Source of the DNA: Berkiella_A sp963976875
GTDB taxonomy: Bacteria; Pseudomonadota; Gammaproteobacteria; Berkiellales; Berkiellaceae
Direction of reading: 5' to 3'
Length of the DNA stretch: 64,000 nucleotides
Assembly: GCA_963976875.1 (NCBI GenBank)
Contig: CAXBML010000011.1
Coordinates: 1-64,000 of the forward strand
In this document: positions 53,902 to 62,787 of the stretch, in pieces
Numbering within the stretch: position 1 is the first letter of the stretch
How the letters are laid out: every line of letters begins with the position of its first letter
Translations under genes and position numbers: made by a program
Notes under the pieces: generated by a model
What the model saw: only the letters and a program-made list of their open reading frames with translations
Told to the model about the DNA's origin: nothing
The model's database searches: none

Positions 53902-54390
53902 ATGATAGAGCCTACATTTTCTATTCGTTCAGCAGAGCTAGATGACATGAATGTTTTATTGCGATTTATTCGTGATTTAGCAGAGCTTCAAGGGATATTA
54001 GATAGACTTATTGCAGATGAAAAATATTTATCCACTTTATTATTTGAATCGAATAGTGCAAGCGAGGCGATTGTCCTGGAATATCAAAACGAAGTCGTTG
54101 GTTTTGCTATTTTTAGCACAATGAACATTAATAGACTGTATCAAGATACGCCTGCCTTATATATAGATGAGCTATACATAGCGCCTGACTTTAGATCTAA
54201 AGGCTTTGGTAAAGCTTTTTTTATGTATATTGCTAATATCGCAAAACAACGAAAGTTAAATAGAGTCGAGTGGTGGGTTGTTGAAGGGAATGACAAAGCT
54301 GCTGACTTCTATAGGCGCTTGGGCGCTGTCGCCTTTCCAGAATACAATGTATGGCGCTTAAAGCAAGAACAGTTTGCTCATGTCAACTGA
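53902..54390 (+). CDS. GNAT-family acetyltransferase
   Basis: A 162-residue GNAT protein with the conserved core LYIDELYIAPDFRSKGFGKAF (motif A, R-S-K-G-F-G) and RVEWWVVEGNDKAADFYRRLGA (motif B), typical of diamine or aminoglycoside-type N-acetyltransferases. The PEYNVWRL end is standard. It starts 9 bases after hemB and its stop overlaps the pncC start by 11 bases, so the genes form one transcription unit. Substrate unknown. Confidence 0.9.
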   Translation: MIEPTFSIRSAELDDMNVLLRFIRDLAELQGILDRLIADEKYLSTLLFESNSASEAIVLEYQNEVVGFAIFSTMNINRLYQDTPALYIDELYIAPDFRSKGFGKAFFMYIANIAKQRKLNRVEWWVVEGNDKAADFYRRLGAVAFPEYNVWRLKQEQFAHVN

Positions 54391-54853
54391 AAAATTGTTG
54401 CATGACTACTGTACGACTCATAATATAACGCTTAGTTTGGCTGAGTCCTGCACGGGTGGAAATATTTCATCTAAGTTAACCAAGATCTCGGGAGCCTCTG
54501 ATTATTTTGTAGGCTCTATTGTATGCTACACGATTCTAGTAAAAAACAAGGCGCTTCAAATACCTGTACCTTATATTGAAAAATATGGTGTTGTTAGCCC
54601 AGAGGTGGCTAGAGCCATGGCCAATGGAGCATTGCAATATTTTGAGACAGATATTGCGCTAGGCATTACAGGTTATGCCGGTCCTAATGGGGGAACACTT
54701 GATTTTCCTGTGGGCAGCATCTGTGTGGGGGTAGCATCAAAATTAAATATAAACCAAACATATACGACACACTTCGCAGGTTCAAGGCGAGACATTATTG
54801 AGCAAGCCAGTGAATATGCATTAAAAACAATATTACAAAGTATTGTTAAATAA
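54380..54853 (+). CDS. pncC: CinA C-terminal-type amidohydrolase (PncC-like)
   Basis: A 157-residue single CinA-C domain, which in E. coli PncC deamidates nicotinamide mononucleotide to nicotinate mononucleotide in the NAD salvage cycle. Signatures are SLAESCTGGNISSKLTKI, with the active-site Ser/Cys region, YGVVSPEVARAMANG and GITGYAGPNGG. An ATG at 54380 is preferred to TTG 54374. The gene overlaps the preceding GNAT gene by 11 bases. Confidence 0.9.
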   Translation: MSTEKLLHDYCTTHNITLSLAESCTGGNISSKLTKISGASDYFVGSIVCYTILVKNKALQIPVPYIEKYGVVSPEVARAMANGALQYFETDIALGITGYAGPNGGTLDFPVGSICVGVASKLNINQTYTTHFAGSRRDIIEQASEYALKTILQSIVK

Positions 54854-54885
54854 CTCGATTTTAACTTAACAATTACTGGCTTTTT

Positions 54886-55620
54886 ATGTCTAAAATTGAA
54901 CTCTCTTTTATATGTATACTGACGCTTATTTGGGGCTCTTGGTTTTATCGAAAATATGTTAAAACTTTTTTTGGTACAAAAAAAAGACTAAGCTGGCTCG
55001 CACAACAACAGCAAAACAAAAAAATTCGTTCCGTACTCGTTATATTAGAAAAATTATATCAAAACACCAACTCCCATCGCACAGCTAAATTAGCAAAAAT
55101 ACGTAGAGGCATTACAGAGGATTCATTTCTGTATGGGGAGGTAGATTTTCTCACATTGATTGCTTTGCTCACATACTGCCAACCAACGGAGCACGATGTT
55201 TTTTATGATTTAGGCTCGGGCGCAGGGAAAGCCGTATTTTCTGCAGCTTTATGTTTTCCTATCCGTAAATCTATCGGCATAGAGTTAATGCCGGAGCTTG
55301 TTAGTTTAGCAAAAAATATTTTAGCCGAATATCAAAAAACTGGGCATGCTAAGAATAATAAGTGTGAGATTCAATTTGAACAGGCAGATATCTTGCAACG
55401 TCCTTTCAGCGATGCAACAATTATTTTTATTAATGCAACCGCCTTTAAAGGGCAGCTTTGGAAAAATATTGAAGACAGATTATACGCCTTGCCCATAGGG
55501 GCTAGAGTAATATTGACCACCCACCAACTTTCTAGCTCATATTTCAAATTAATCTATAGTGGTACAGAGGTTATGAGCTGGGGCATGAATTCCGCTTTTG
55601 TCTTTGAAAAAATTAAATGA
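54886..55620 (+). CDS. Membrane-anchored DOT1-fold SAM methyltransferase
   Basis: A 244-residue protein with an N-terminal hydrophobic helix (LSFICILTLIWGSWFY, residues 6-21), a basic region, and a class I methyltransferase fold of the DOT1 type (residues 75-240). Matching elements are the loop SFLYGEVDFLT, motif I VFYDLGSGAGKAVFSAAL, a Glu (GIELMPEL) for ribose, and the FINATAF strand. Eukaryotic DOT1 methylates histone H3 Lys79; bacterial relatives have unknown substrates. It lies 32 bases after pncC, and overlaps the convergent truD stop by 8 bases. A second paralogue is at 63197. Confidence 0.75.
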   Translation: MSKIELSFICILTLIWGSWFYRKYVKTFFGTKKRLSWLAQQQQNKKIRSVLVILEKLYQNTNSHRTAKLAKIRRGITEDSFLYGEVDFLTLIALLTYCQPTEHDVFYDLGSGAGKAVFSAALCFPIRKSIGIELMPELVSLAKNILAEYQKTGHAKNNKCEIQFEQADILQRPFSDATIIFINATAFKGQLWKNIEDRLYALPIGARVILTTHQLSSSYFKLIYSGTEVMSWGMNSAFVFEKIK

Positions 55621-56644
55621 TTTCTTTTAATACGCTTGTTGCAAAGCAGCCTGGTGATAACGCAAAAGACAAGCAACAATCATTGTTCTCATTAAACTCA
55701 TAAACTAGATTATGAGGGATCATTCGTAATGAACGTCGGGCAGGATCGAGCCTTCTATTAGCAAGCAGTTTCACATACTCAGGATGCAGTTCAAAACACA
55801 TATCTTCGATTTTAGCGACTTCTTTGTTTACAATATCATTTTGATCCCCCCAAAGGCCCCCTGTTGGATGACATGCCCCTCGTATGCATTTTTCCCGTAA
55901 TACGTCCGGCTCCTCTTTGGCATTCTCAAATAAAAAGTATCCTTTTTGGCCATCCATTTGTAATGCCTCTCCTGGCAAAATAGTTGTCCAAGTTTTATTT
56001 TTTACCCTTTCAGACAAAATTTGATTAAACATATATGATCGTAATGCCGACACAGTTAATTCTGCTTGTTTTCTTTGTGATTTTTTTCTATTGGCTAAAA
56101 TGGCGGCCGCATCTTTTATATTCTGCCCATCAAAACCAAAGCGTTGTGGCCCAAAATAATTTGGTACACCATATTTTTTAATTATGTCTAAACGTTTTAT
56201 TAATGCATGTTTGTCTATCGTATTATTTCGCAGCCAGATAGTAAAAATATTGGCACTATGTGTGCCCATATGCAATTTCTTTTGATGCCAATGATGTTCA
56301 AGGATATTAATATCCTCAAGAGAAAAATCTTGTATTTGATTTATGGCATCTTTCCGACCCGGCATTTGTATGCTAAACCATTGGCGAGTAGTTGCGTGTC
56401 TGTCTTTTAAGCCACTATAGCTAACAGAACGTCGTTGCACATCAAAATGATGAGCTAACTTTCCAGCTAACCAATCTGTATTTGTGTTAGACTTTTCTAT
56501 ATGCAACCATAAGTGTTCGCCTTCACCCGTAAATTCAATTGAGAGCATTTCATCTACTTTAAAGTCGGCTGAATTTTTTTTAAATTCTGCGTGTCCCGCT
56601 AGAGTAGGGTAGGCACATTGTGTTTTCAAACTTAGTTCTGACAA
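55613..56644 (-). CDS. truD: tRNA pseudouridine(13) synthase TruD
   Basis: A 343-residue enzyme that isomerises uridine 13 of tRNA(Glu) to pseudouridine. Motif I is FKVDEMLSIEFTGEGEHLWLHIEK. The catalytic Asp is in SYSGLKDRHATTRQWFS, and PNYFGPQRFG is the second family signature. Insertion domain and C-terminal LSFALSPGCFATSVLKEI complete the protein. Length is usual (340-350). The stop overlaps the convergent DOT1-like gene by 8 bases. No special regulation evident. Confidence 0.96.
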   Translation of the reverse strand: MSELSLKTQCAYPTLAGHAEFKKNSADFKVDEMLSIEFTGEGEHLWLHIEKSNTNTDWLAGKLAHHFDVQRRSVSYSGLKDRHATTRQWFSIQMPGRKDAINQIQDFSLEDINILEHHWHQKKLHMGTHSANIFTIWLRNNTIDKHALIKRLDIIKKYGVPNYFGPQRFGFDGQNIKDAAAILANRKKSQRKQAELTVSALRSYMFNQILSERVKNKTWTTILPGEALQMDGQKGYFLFENAKEEPDVLREKCIRGACHPTGGLWGDQNDIVNKEVAKIEDMCFELHPEYVKLLANRRLDPARRSLRMIPHNLVYEFNENNDCCLSFALSPGCFATSVLKEII

Positions 56645-56818
56645 GAATACCTCAGTTAAAATTTACGAGACTTCATTAATAGTAAGTATTCGGGCATTCT
56701 ACCATAAGATTTAAAAAAAATTATATGTAGTCAGGTGCATTACACTTGTATTTTGACCTATTACTAAACTATAGGCAAAATATTCTCAATAATCTCAAAA
56801 GTGTAAATGGAGCTTTCA

Positions 56819-57529
56819 ATGAACCCAGCCATCAAGTTAACGACTCTTTCAGCCCTGCTTACATTTTCTCTTTCTTCCCAGGCATTATTGATAACTTCTG
56901 GGGATGTATCGACTGAAAATCTTGGTGAGTTTGAAGCTAATATTTCATGGAGCGGAGATGACTTAAGTGTTTCTCTATCAAACACATCACCTTTGGCCAA
57001 CGGTGGCTATATTACTGGTTTTTTAATAAACCTTCCTACTGGCACTTCATTCAATGTTGGTTGGAGTGATACTGGGCTTCAATTCCTACCATCTTCAGAT
57101 TCTAATTATAGCGGCGCACCATATGGTAGTTTTGACTATGGGTATGCATTAGGCGGTAATTTTTTAGGGGGTGGAAAACCATCTAATGGTATAGCTGTAG
57201 GTGAAACAGGCAATTTCTTATTTAGCGACTGGGATGGCGTTGGCAACTTAACCGAAAATGATTTCATTGCATCTTTTGATCATGATGAGCCCAATGCATC
57301 TAATTTTTTGGTGCGCTTTAGAGGCTTTGAGGATGGGGGTAGTGACAAGGTAATGGGTATTTACGGCGATCCAGAAATTGATACTCCACCAGGTGATATT
57401 CCAGGCTTGCCGACACCACCATCTTCAGCTGAAATTCCAGAGCCCAGTAGCTTGGTTTTGTTTTTATTGGGAATATTATTTGTTGCTGGAATAAAAAAAG
57501 GAAAGTTTTTAAGAAGATTTACACAGTAG
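56819..57529 (+). CDS. PEP-CTERM-sorted exported protein
   Basis: A 236-residue exported protein. It has a signal peptide (AIKLTTLSALLTFSLSSQA), a Gly/Asn/Ser-rich central region typical of secreted extracellular-matrix proteins, and a C-terminal sorting signal IPEPSSLVLFLLGILFVAGI followed by a basic tail KKGKFLRR. PEP-CTERM proteins are processed by exosortase and linked to exopolysaccharide. An exosortase is not visible in the window. The ATG at 56819 has GGAG six bases upstream; an upstream in-frame ATG at 56807 would put that site inside the gene. A hairpin follows the stop. Confidence 0.85.
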   Translation: MNPAIKLTTLSALLTFSLSSQALLITSGDVSTENLGEFEANISWSGDDLSVSLSNTSPLANGGYITGFLINLPTGTSFNVGWSDTGLQFLPSSDSNYSGAPYGSFDYGYALGGNFLGGGKPSNGIAVGETGNFLFSDWDGVGNLTENDFIASFDHDEPNASNFLVRFRGFEDGGSDKVMGIYGDPEIDTPPGDIPGLPTPPSSAEIPEPSSLVLFLLGILFVAGIKKGKFLRRFTQ

Positions 57530-57547
57530 CAGATGGGAAGTTAAAGC

Positions 57548-57572
57548 TCTGGTAGCTGTTTCAGCTACCAGA
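57548..57572. terminator. 11-bp perfect hairpin between convergent genes
   Basis: TCTGGTAGCTG and CAGCTACCAGA flank a TTT loop, a perfect 11-bp stem. It lies 19 bases after the PEP-CTERM stop and 27 bases past the RRM gene stop on the minus strand, so it probably terminates both, although neither side has a long T-run. Confidence 0.6.
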
Positions 57573-57598
57573 ATTCGGAAAGATCGAGTCTATTGGGC

Positions 57599-57880
57599 TT
57601 ACCAACGACCGCGATCACCGCCGCCACTAGTGCGTTGCTTTTCTTGAGCTATGCTAACTTTAATGGCGCGGCCATCAAGTTGAACACCGTTCATTTCAGC
57701 TACAGCGCTTTCAGCAGCTTGTGGGCCATCAAAAGTGATGAATCCAAAACCTTTAGAGCGACCAGTTGCTCTGTCTTTAATGATGACGATCTCGTCGATT
57801 CCGCCAAAACGGCTAAATTCGCCACGTAGAGAATCTTCTGTGGAGTTATAGGATAAGTTACCTACATAGATTTTTTTCAT
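57599..57880 (-). CDS. RRM-domain RNA-binding protein
   Basis: A 93-residue single RNA-recognition-motif protein. RNP2 is KIYVGNLSY and RNP1 is RSKGFGFITF, both ideal. The tail after residue 80 is short, basic and Gly-rich (RTSGGGDRGRW), like cyanobacterial and proteobacterial Rbp proteins. These small proteins bind RNA in the cold or under stress. The ATG at 57880 has GGA 8 bases upstream; an in-frame TTG at 57892 is less likely. The 57881-58266 upstream gap shows no gene. Confidence 0.93.
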   Translation of the reverse strand: MKKIYVGNLSYNSTEDSLRGEFSRFGGIDEIVIIKDRATGRSKGFGFITFDGPQAAESAVAEMNGVQLDGRAIKVSIAQEKQRTSGGGDRGRW

Positions 57881-58266
57881 GTTTGCATCCAAAAATGTGT
57901 CTAATGAACAATTACTTATGAGAAATGACGAGAAGTAAGATACTTGCGAGCGTTCACAGAAGAATTGTTAAGTTTATATATGTTACGAGATTAATACCAA
58001 GTAACAACAAAAGCATTTTAGCACATGGTACTTCTATGTCTATAGCAAACTTATTTTAGTTTATACCAATCCTACTATAATCGATAAACGCGACAAAATA
58101 AGCGACTTATAAACCCTCTTGCCACTATACATTGTTAAGAATTTATAGTTATTGCATATAGGTTTATATACACATATTATAAGATCTTCTTAGGGCTAGA
58201 TTAATTTAACGATAAACGCCATGATAGAGTTTGATGTTTATAATATAAAAGTAAAGGAATACTATT

Positions 58267-58476
58267 ATGTTAAAGGAAGATAAAGATGAAAGTTCTGCAG
58301 GCCAAGTAGTCCAACCCCCACAGGATCAGCTTCCCTCTCAAGCTGTGCTCCCATCTTATGGAGAGATGAGGCGACGTTCTCGTAGTGGCTCTCTACTACA
58401 AAATGAAGCAGAAATATCTGCTGATACTAAAACTGATGCCAAGGGCTTATTAATCAAGCGTACAAAAAAAGTTTGA
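58267..58476 (+). CDS. Small hypothetical protein
   Basis: A 69-residue polar protein that I do not recognise. It has an acidic N-terminus (LKEDKDESSAG), a Pro/Gln-rich centre, an Arg/Ser-rich section (MRRRSRSGSLL) and a basic end (KRTKKV). Composition points to disorder, and the ending is the kind of basic tail seen in some secreted effectors. AAGGA lies 9-10 bases before the ATG, and a TATAAT is present upstream at 58239. Probably real, but function unknown. Confidence 0.5.
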   Translation: MLKEDKDESSAGQVVQPPQDQLPSQAVLPSYGEMRRRSRSGSLLQNEAEISADTKTDAKGLLIKRTKKV

Positions 58477-58493
58477 TTTTTAACCTGTGAGTT

Positions 58494-58997
58494 TTAAGCA
58501 TTATTTTTTCTGCTAAATAACTTAGAAAGGTTGCTCGTAGCTCCGTGTGAAATGTCACAGGATTTATCCGTGGGTACAAGATCAGTAAATTGGGTCAGGA
58601 TTGTTTTGCTGGGAGTGCCTCCCAGTTCAATATGAAAATTCCGCCAACCTTCGGAATAAGTATTCAGAATTTCAGTTTCAATTTTTTGAGCCGCCATTTT
58701 TAGCTGAGAATACAAACTTTTGCTTTCTGAGCAATTAAGTAAGTGGTTAATTGTGCTTTTAGCCCATGAGTTTGTTGGTTGTTCTATGGGCCACAGTTGA
58801 TAGCGTTCACATAATTTAACATAAGTTATAAATCCTCCAAGCATTCCCGCTAAACCACAGCCTAGAAACACAAATGGACCAATGCCTAGTAAAGAAAGAA
58901 CCAAAGCTGGTAGCCAACCGGCAAAAATGCCTAAAACGATACCTGCCGTACAAAAAGTTAAAGCCGATGAAATGCTCAAAAGGCGGTTAAGTTTCAT
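58494..58997 (-). CDS. Hypothetical membrane protein with two N-terminal helices
   Basis: A 167-residue protein whose first 60 residues form two hydrophobic helices (ISSALTFCTAGIVLGIFAGW, LGIGPFVFLGCGLAGMLGGF) with a short turn, followed by a soluble domain of about 100 residues. The soluble part is helical and contains two Cys (NHLLNCSES, DKSCDISH). It has no recognisable domain. It is 56 bases downstream of the larger universal stress gene on the same strand. Function unknown. Confidence 0.6.
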   Translation of the reverse strand: MKLNRLLSISSALTFCTAGIVLGIFAGWLPALVLSLLGIGPFVFLGCGLAGMLGGFITYVKLCERYQLWPIEQPTNSWAKSTINHLLNCSESKSLYSQLKMAAQKIETEILNTYSEGWRNFHIELGGTPSKTILTQFTDLVPTDKSCDISHGATSNLSKLFSRKNNA

Positions 58998-59053
58998 GTT
59001 ATAAAGCCTATATTTATAATGTCAATTGCTTATATTTTTGCTCACAATATTTA

Positions 59054-59734
59054 TTATTTATCACTGTCATCCGGGTTATTTTTTTTATTTTCATCGGTCT
59101 GATCTTTTTGTCTATGTCCACCTTTATAAGGGTATTGACCAGGGCGATTGACTAAGCGGGGACCACGGCTGACATTTTCACCAAAACCATGCTTTGATCC
59201 GCTGTGGGGCGGTCCGTCTGTTTTATTACTTTGCTGAATGGTTGTTTGCGTTGTCAGATTATCCCAGAGAAAATCTTGGCTTGGCTGCTGTTTAAGCATC
59301 TCTTCTAGATGACTAACTTGTATAATAAGAACATCACAATGTGCATGGGACAAAACATGGTGGGCTGTTGAACCTAATAAATGCGTATAGCCCCCGACAC
59401 CGTGACTGCCTATCAAAATTAGATCATAATTTTGTTCTTGCGCAAGTGCTAATATTTGATCTTGAGGAGAGCCAACCAGGACAATCTCTTCTGGGGACGA
59501 TTGCCCCGTTAATCTTTGACAAAGTGCGTGCAAGCTCTTCTTTGCAAGTTGACAGTTTTTGTCGATAATTTTTTGGCGTTTATTAAAATCTGTTGTATAA
59601 GTCATTGGGGGTTCAATAACATGTAAGCAATCTAATTCTGCTTTAAATATCTTTGCAATTTTGCAGCATTGCTTAGCAATGTATAAACTTTGCGGTCCCA
59701 AATCTAAAGTGACTAAAAAATGCTGATAGGCCAT
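59054..59734 (-). CDS. Universal stress protein with disordered C-terminal extension
   Basis: A 226-residue protein. Residues 1-145 are a Usp domain with a complete ATP-binding loop (LIGSHGVGGYTHLLGSTAHHVL), so this one likely binds ATP. Residues 146-226 are an extra polar tail, rich in Gln, Gly, Lys and Asp, ending NPDDSDK, absent from standard Usp proteins. It forms a three-paralogue set with 18435 and 59984. The gene has no close partner on the minus strand except the unknown membrane protein downstream. Role inferred as stress response; target of the tail unknown. Confidence 0.88.
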   Translation of the reverse strand: MAYQHFLVTLDLGPQSLYIAKQCCKIAKIFKAELDCLHVIEPPMTYTTDFNKRQKIIDKNCQLAKKSLHALCQRLTGQSSPEEIVLVGSPQDQILALAQEQNYDLILIGSHGVGGYTHLLGSTAHHVLSHAHCDVLIIQVSHLEEMLKQQPSQDFLWDNLTTQTTIQQSNKTDGPPHSGSKHGFGENVSRGPRLVNRPGQYPYKGGHRQKDQTDENKKNNPDDSDK

Positions 59735-59983
59735 TATGTTTCTCTGCAGAACTCATCCCTTAAGTATCAAGTATTCAGCTTAACAGTTTTGACATAAAAG
59801 TCTGAATTTTTATCAAACCCGAAAATTAATTATAAAAATAATGCATCTACACCTGCAAATTTTATCGGTTATTCAAGCGAATATATTAAGTAAGCTATAC
59901 TAACTAATAAAAAGAGTATCTTTAAAATTATGTTTCATTTGCTGTTGGTTATCTACGTAAATTTACAGTTTTTAGGGGAATAA

Positions 59984-60442
59984 ATGTATAAGCAGATTCT
60001 ATTTGGCTCGGACTTAACTTCTGATAGCTTGCAGATTGGAGAAAAAACCGTCACATTGGCCAAGTTATTCAATGCGACATTAAGTATTGTTCATGTGGTC
60101 GAACCTCCTATGGCTTATCAAAAAGAATCGCCAAAGTTGACCCAAGCGCTTGCTGAGTTGAAAACCGATGCCGCTAAAGGATTAGAAGAGTTTTCCAATA
60201 AATTATCAATCCCTAAACAAAATCAATTTATTAATATTGGAATACCCAAAATACAAATTATTAAAAAAGCTATGGATTTAAATGCCGATCTGCTCGTGTT
60301 GGCTAGTTATGGGACAGGTGGGAGTCAGCATTCTATGGGGTCGACAGCACATGGTATCATTAAAACTGCTCCTTGCGATGTTTTGTTGGTTAACACTTCT
60401 AGCTTAACACCAGTAAAAATTAAAGATGATAGGATTTTTTAG
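59984..60442 (+). CDS. Universal stress protein (UspA family)
   Basis: A 152-residue single Usp domain with the first strand ILFGSDLTSDS, a second LSIVHVVEPPMA and the ATP-binding loop LASYGTGGSQHSMGSTAHGII. Length and motifs match the ATP-binding Usp class. It is divergently arranged with the 59054 Usp gene with a 249-bp gap. AGGGG lies 5 bases before the ATG. Role: stress survival in the cytoplasm, by family. Confidence 0.93.
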   Translation: MYKQILFGSDLTSDSLQIGEKTVTLAKLFNATLSIVHVVEPPMAYQKESPKLTQALAELKTDAAKGLEEFSNKLSIPKQNQFINIGIPKIQIIKKAMDLNADLLVLASYGTGGSQHSMGSTAHGIIKTAPCDVLLVNTSSLTPVKIKDDRIF

Positions 60443-60752
60443 GCATGAAATTTCGATAATAATTAAGAAGTTGAATTGCGTCTTTGTTGTTCTGTTTAAT
60501 CCCAGTATATCGATTTTTATATTATTTATGGTTTGTATCTTTTGGTTGAGTGGCATAGATGTACGCAGGCTTAGTAAATAAAGTAATTTTTTTGTGGTGT
60601 TATTCCAGTTAAAATCAATTTGCCAAATGAAAATGCAAACATTTTGCCATAACGACTACTCAATGATAAAAAGATAATGAAATCAATTTTACACAGTAAA
60701 TTCTGGTATTATGATAAACTGATTTTATCTTAGTGTGCCTGGAGTGCATCAT

Positions 60753-61235
60753 ATGAAAAAAATAGCAATCTTTGTAGATGTACAAAATATTTACTATACC
60801 GTAAAACAAAATTTTAATTGTCACTTCGACTACTTAAAATTTTGGCAACAAATAGCAAGTAGGGGACAAATTGTTCAAGCTTATGCCTATGCTATTGATC
60901 GTCAAGATAAAAAACAAATGCAGTTTCAACAGGCATTAACTGACATTGGTTTTGAAATAAAGTTGAAACCTTATATACAGAGACGCGATGGTTCTGCAAA
61001 AGGGGATTGGGATGTTGGCATTACGATCGATATCTTGGATGTAGCACCTTCAGTTGATATTGTTATATTAGCTTCTGGAGATGGCGATTTTGACCTGTTA
61101 CTCAATAAAATAAAACTTGCTCATAACGTATGTGCCGAAGTCTATGGTGTACCAGGTTTAACCGCAGAGTCACTCATTCGAGCATCGACATTTTATCATC
61201 CAATAGACAAACAATTACTCATCACACTGAAATGA
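60753..61235 (+). CDS. NYN-domain (LabA/DUF88-type) protein
   Basis: A 160-residue PIN-like NYN domain. Conserved acids are visible in the first strand (IAIFVDVQNIYYTV), in the middle DWDVGITIDIL and in the last LASGDGDFDLLLNKI, the arrangement of the LabA/DUF88 family. Members are likely RNA endonucleases or ligand-binding regulators. The ATG at 60753 (GGAG 8 bases upstream) replaces an upstream GTG at 60735. It is followed by the 61248 gene after 12 bases, likely one operon. The 60443-60752 gap holds no gene I can support. Confidence 0.88.
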   Translation: MKKIAIFVDVQNIYYTVKQNFNCHFDYLKFWQQIASRGQIVQAYAYAIDRQDKKQMQFQQALTDIGFEIKLKPYIQRRDGSAKGDWDVGITIDILDVAPSVDIVILASGDGDFDLLLNKIKLAHNVCAEVYGVPGLTAESLIRASTFYHPIDKQLLITLK

Positions 61236-61247
61236 CAAGCAACTAAC

Positions 61248-61520
61248 ATGAGAGGCAAACACAAAAGTCTTGATAAAGATCTAAAAAAAAGCATTCGTTG
61301 GTTAGAATCTGTAGCAGGCGTGCAAAAAATTGTTATAGGTCTTTCTGAAGCATGCCGACATAAATACGCACCTGGGCATTTGCGTTTTAAAATGGATGTT
61401 GATGCTGGGATAACCCTTAACGGTTATTCTGGAAATGGGGTTGTAAATTTATTTGTAAGAATTAATCCTACATCAGAAAGAGAGCAAGTTAAATTAAAAA
61501 TTAAAGCATATTTTCGCTAA
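61248..61520 (+). CDS. Hypothetical protein, possibly metal-binding
   Basis: A 90-residue protein 12 bases downstream of the NYN-domain gene and probably co-transcribed. It has IVIGLSEACRHKYAPGHLRF and a strand-rich C-terminal part (ITLNGYSGNGVVNLFVRINP). The Cys and two His residues in CRHKYAPGH could bind a metal. I considered DUF2103 but cannot confirm it. It may be a partner of the NYN protein in RNA processing, inferred from proximity only. Confidence 0.6.
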   Translation: MRGKHKSLDKDLKKSIRWLESVAGVQKIVIGLSEACRHKYAPGHLRFKMDVDAGITLNGYSGNGVVNLFVRINPTSEREQVKLKIKAYFR

Positions 61521-61662
61521 TAGCCCGTGTTTTGACGTATGCCATTCACCTTAGAATGATCAAGGTAAATACCGAATATCTTTTACTGTTATTATTTACT
61601 TGCAATTATCTTGATTTTTATTAACAATCGATACTTTAGGAATTAAAATAGTAGATTAGAGT

Positions 61663-62655
61663 ATGTCTGGTGTTATTGAACAATTTAAAAAATATATTGC
61701 AGAGCTAGGTGAGTTTCTTGCGCCTGATAGTTCCCAGGAAAAAAATCCAAAGTTTTTATTAATAGAGCAGAAACGCTTAAATACGTTAGTTGATACTTTA
61801 AAGGTAGCTATAATTGGAAAAAACCAGGGTGAATATGTTGAAGCGTCAAAAATTGACGATGTAAAAATAAAAGCAAAACACTTTATAAACGAGAACATCT
61901 GTTCTGTTACTGAAAGTATATTTTCTTACTGCGCTGATGTTTTGACTTATAGACATAAAATGTTAACCTCCGTGTTAAATGCACCCCAATACTGCAAGAC
62001 GGTTCCTGGGTTTGCCATGAAGGTGGGCCCACATTTTTGCGAAGATGAACTTAAAATAATGGAAGTATGTTTTCAGACATCTATTCCGGATTTGGCGGAG
62101 TATTTTTCAAAGAGCACTTACCAAGAGATTATATTAAAATTAAAAGAGTCAGGTATATTCTTAGAGCCAGATATTAATAGAAAGCTAAGAGCTGTGCAAA
62201 AAAAACAAGAATTACTCTTTTTAGATATTACCTGTGCTGCAAAGCCTCCAGCAAAAAAACGTTTACCAGCAGGTGATTTTAGTGACCTACTTACACCAGA
62301 GTTACTAGAATATTATAGTGAACGCCATCGTAAATATGGTTTTGCACCGACACCGCCTCATTCGGCTCATGGACCATCGAGTCAAAAGATAGCCGTTGCA
62401 CCCCGAAAAGCCCAGTCTGCGCGTGCCGCAAGTCGTTATGCTGATGGCGATAACGCCAAAGAAAGCTCAGAGAGAGAAAAGCCCTTTGTTCCATTATTAC
62501 ATCTATCAAAAATGCGGCAAACATCAAGTAGTGATGCAGAATCTGCTGATGTCGAAGTGCTTAGCGGGCAGCTTGAGCAGTGCTCTTTAAAATCAAAGCA
62601 ACCAACTAAAGACAAAAGACATAGACGTAAACAAAAAACAAATCATGCACATTAA
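61663..62655 (+). CDS. Hypothetical protein with basic C-terminal tail
   Basis: A 330-residue soluble protein that I do not recognise. The N-terminal 190 residues are helical with several Cys (ENICSVTESIFSYCADVLTY, APQYCKTVPGF) and the last 120 residues are polar and disordered, rich in Ser, Pro, Ala and Lys, ending RHRRKQKTNHAH. Two-part layout (helical body and positively charged tail) is common among predicted Dot/Icm-type effectors, but secretion is not demonstrated. Start ATG 61663 with no obvious strong ribosome site (TTAGAGT upstream). Function unknown. Confidence 0.6.
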   Translation: MSGVIEQFKKYIAELGEFLAPDSSQEKNPKFLLIEQKRLNTLVDTLKVAIIGKNQGEYVEASKIDDVKIKAKHFINENICSVTESIFSYCADVLTYRHKMLTSVLNAPQYCKTVPGFAMKVGPHFCEDELKIMEVCFQTSIPDLAEYFSKSTYQEIILKLKESGIFLEPDINRKLRAVQKKQELLFLDITCAAKPPAKKRLPAGDFSDLLTPELLEYYSERHRKYGFAPTPPHSAHGPSSQKIAVAPRKAQSARAASRYADGDNAKESSEREKPFVPLLHLSKMRQTSSSDAESADVEVLSGQLEQCSLKSKQPTKDKRHRRKQKTNHAH

Positions 62656-62787
62656 TATCAAGTCCAATAAAAATGGCGAATACAATAAAATGACCTACAT
62701 TGGTTTTCCACAGAAACAGCAGGTACAGTTTACATCTGTTTTTATCAGTCAATTTAACAAATATACTATAAAGCTTATGATTATAAC

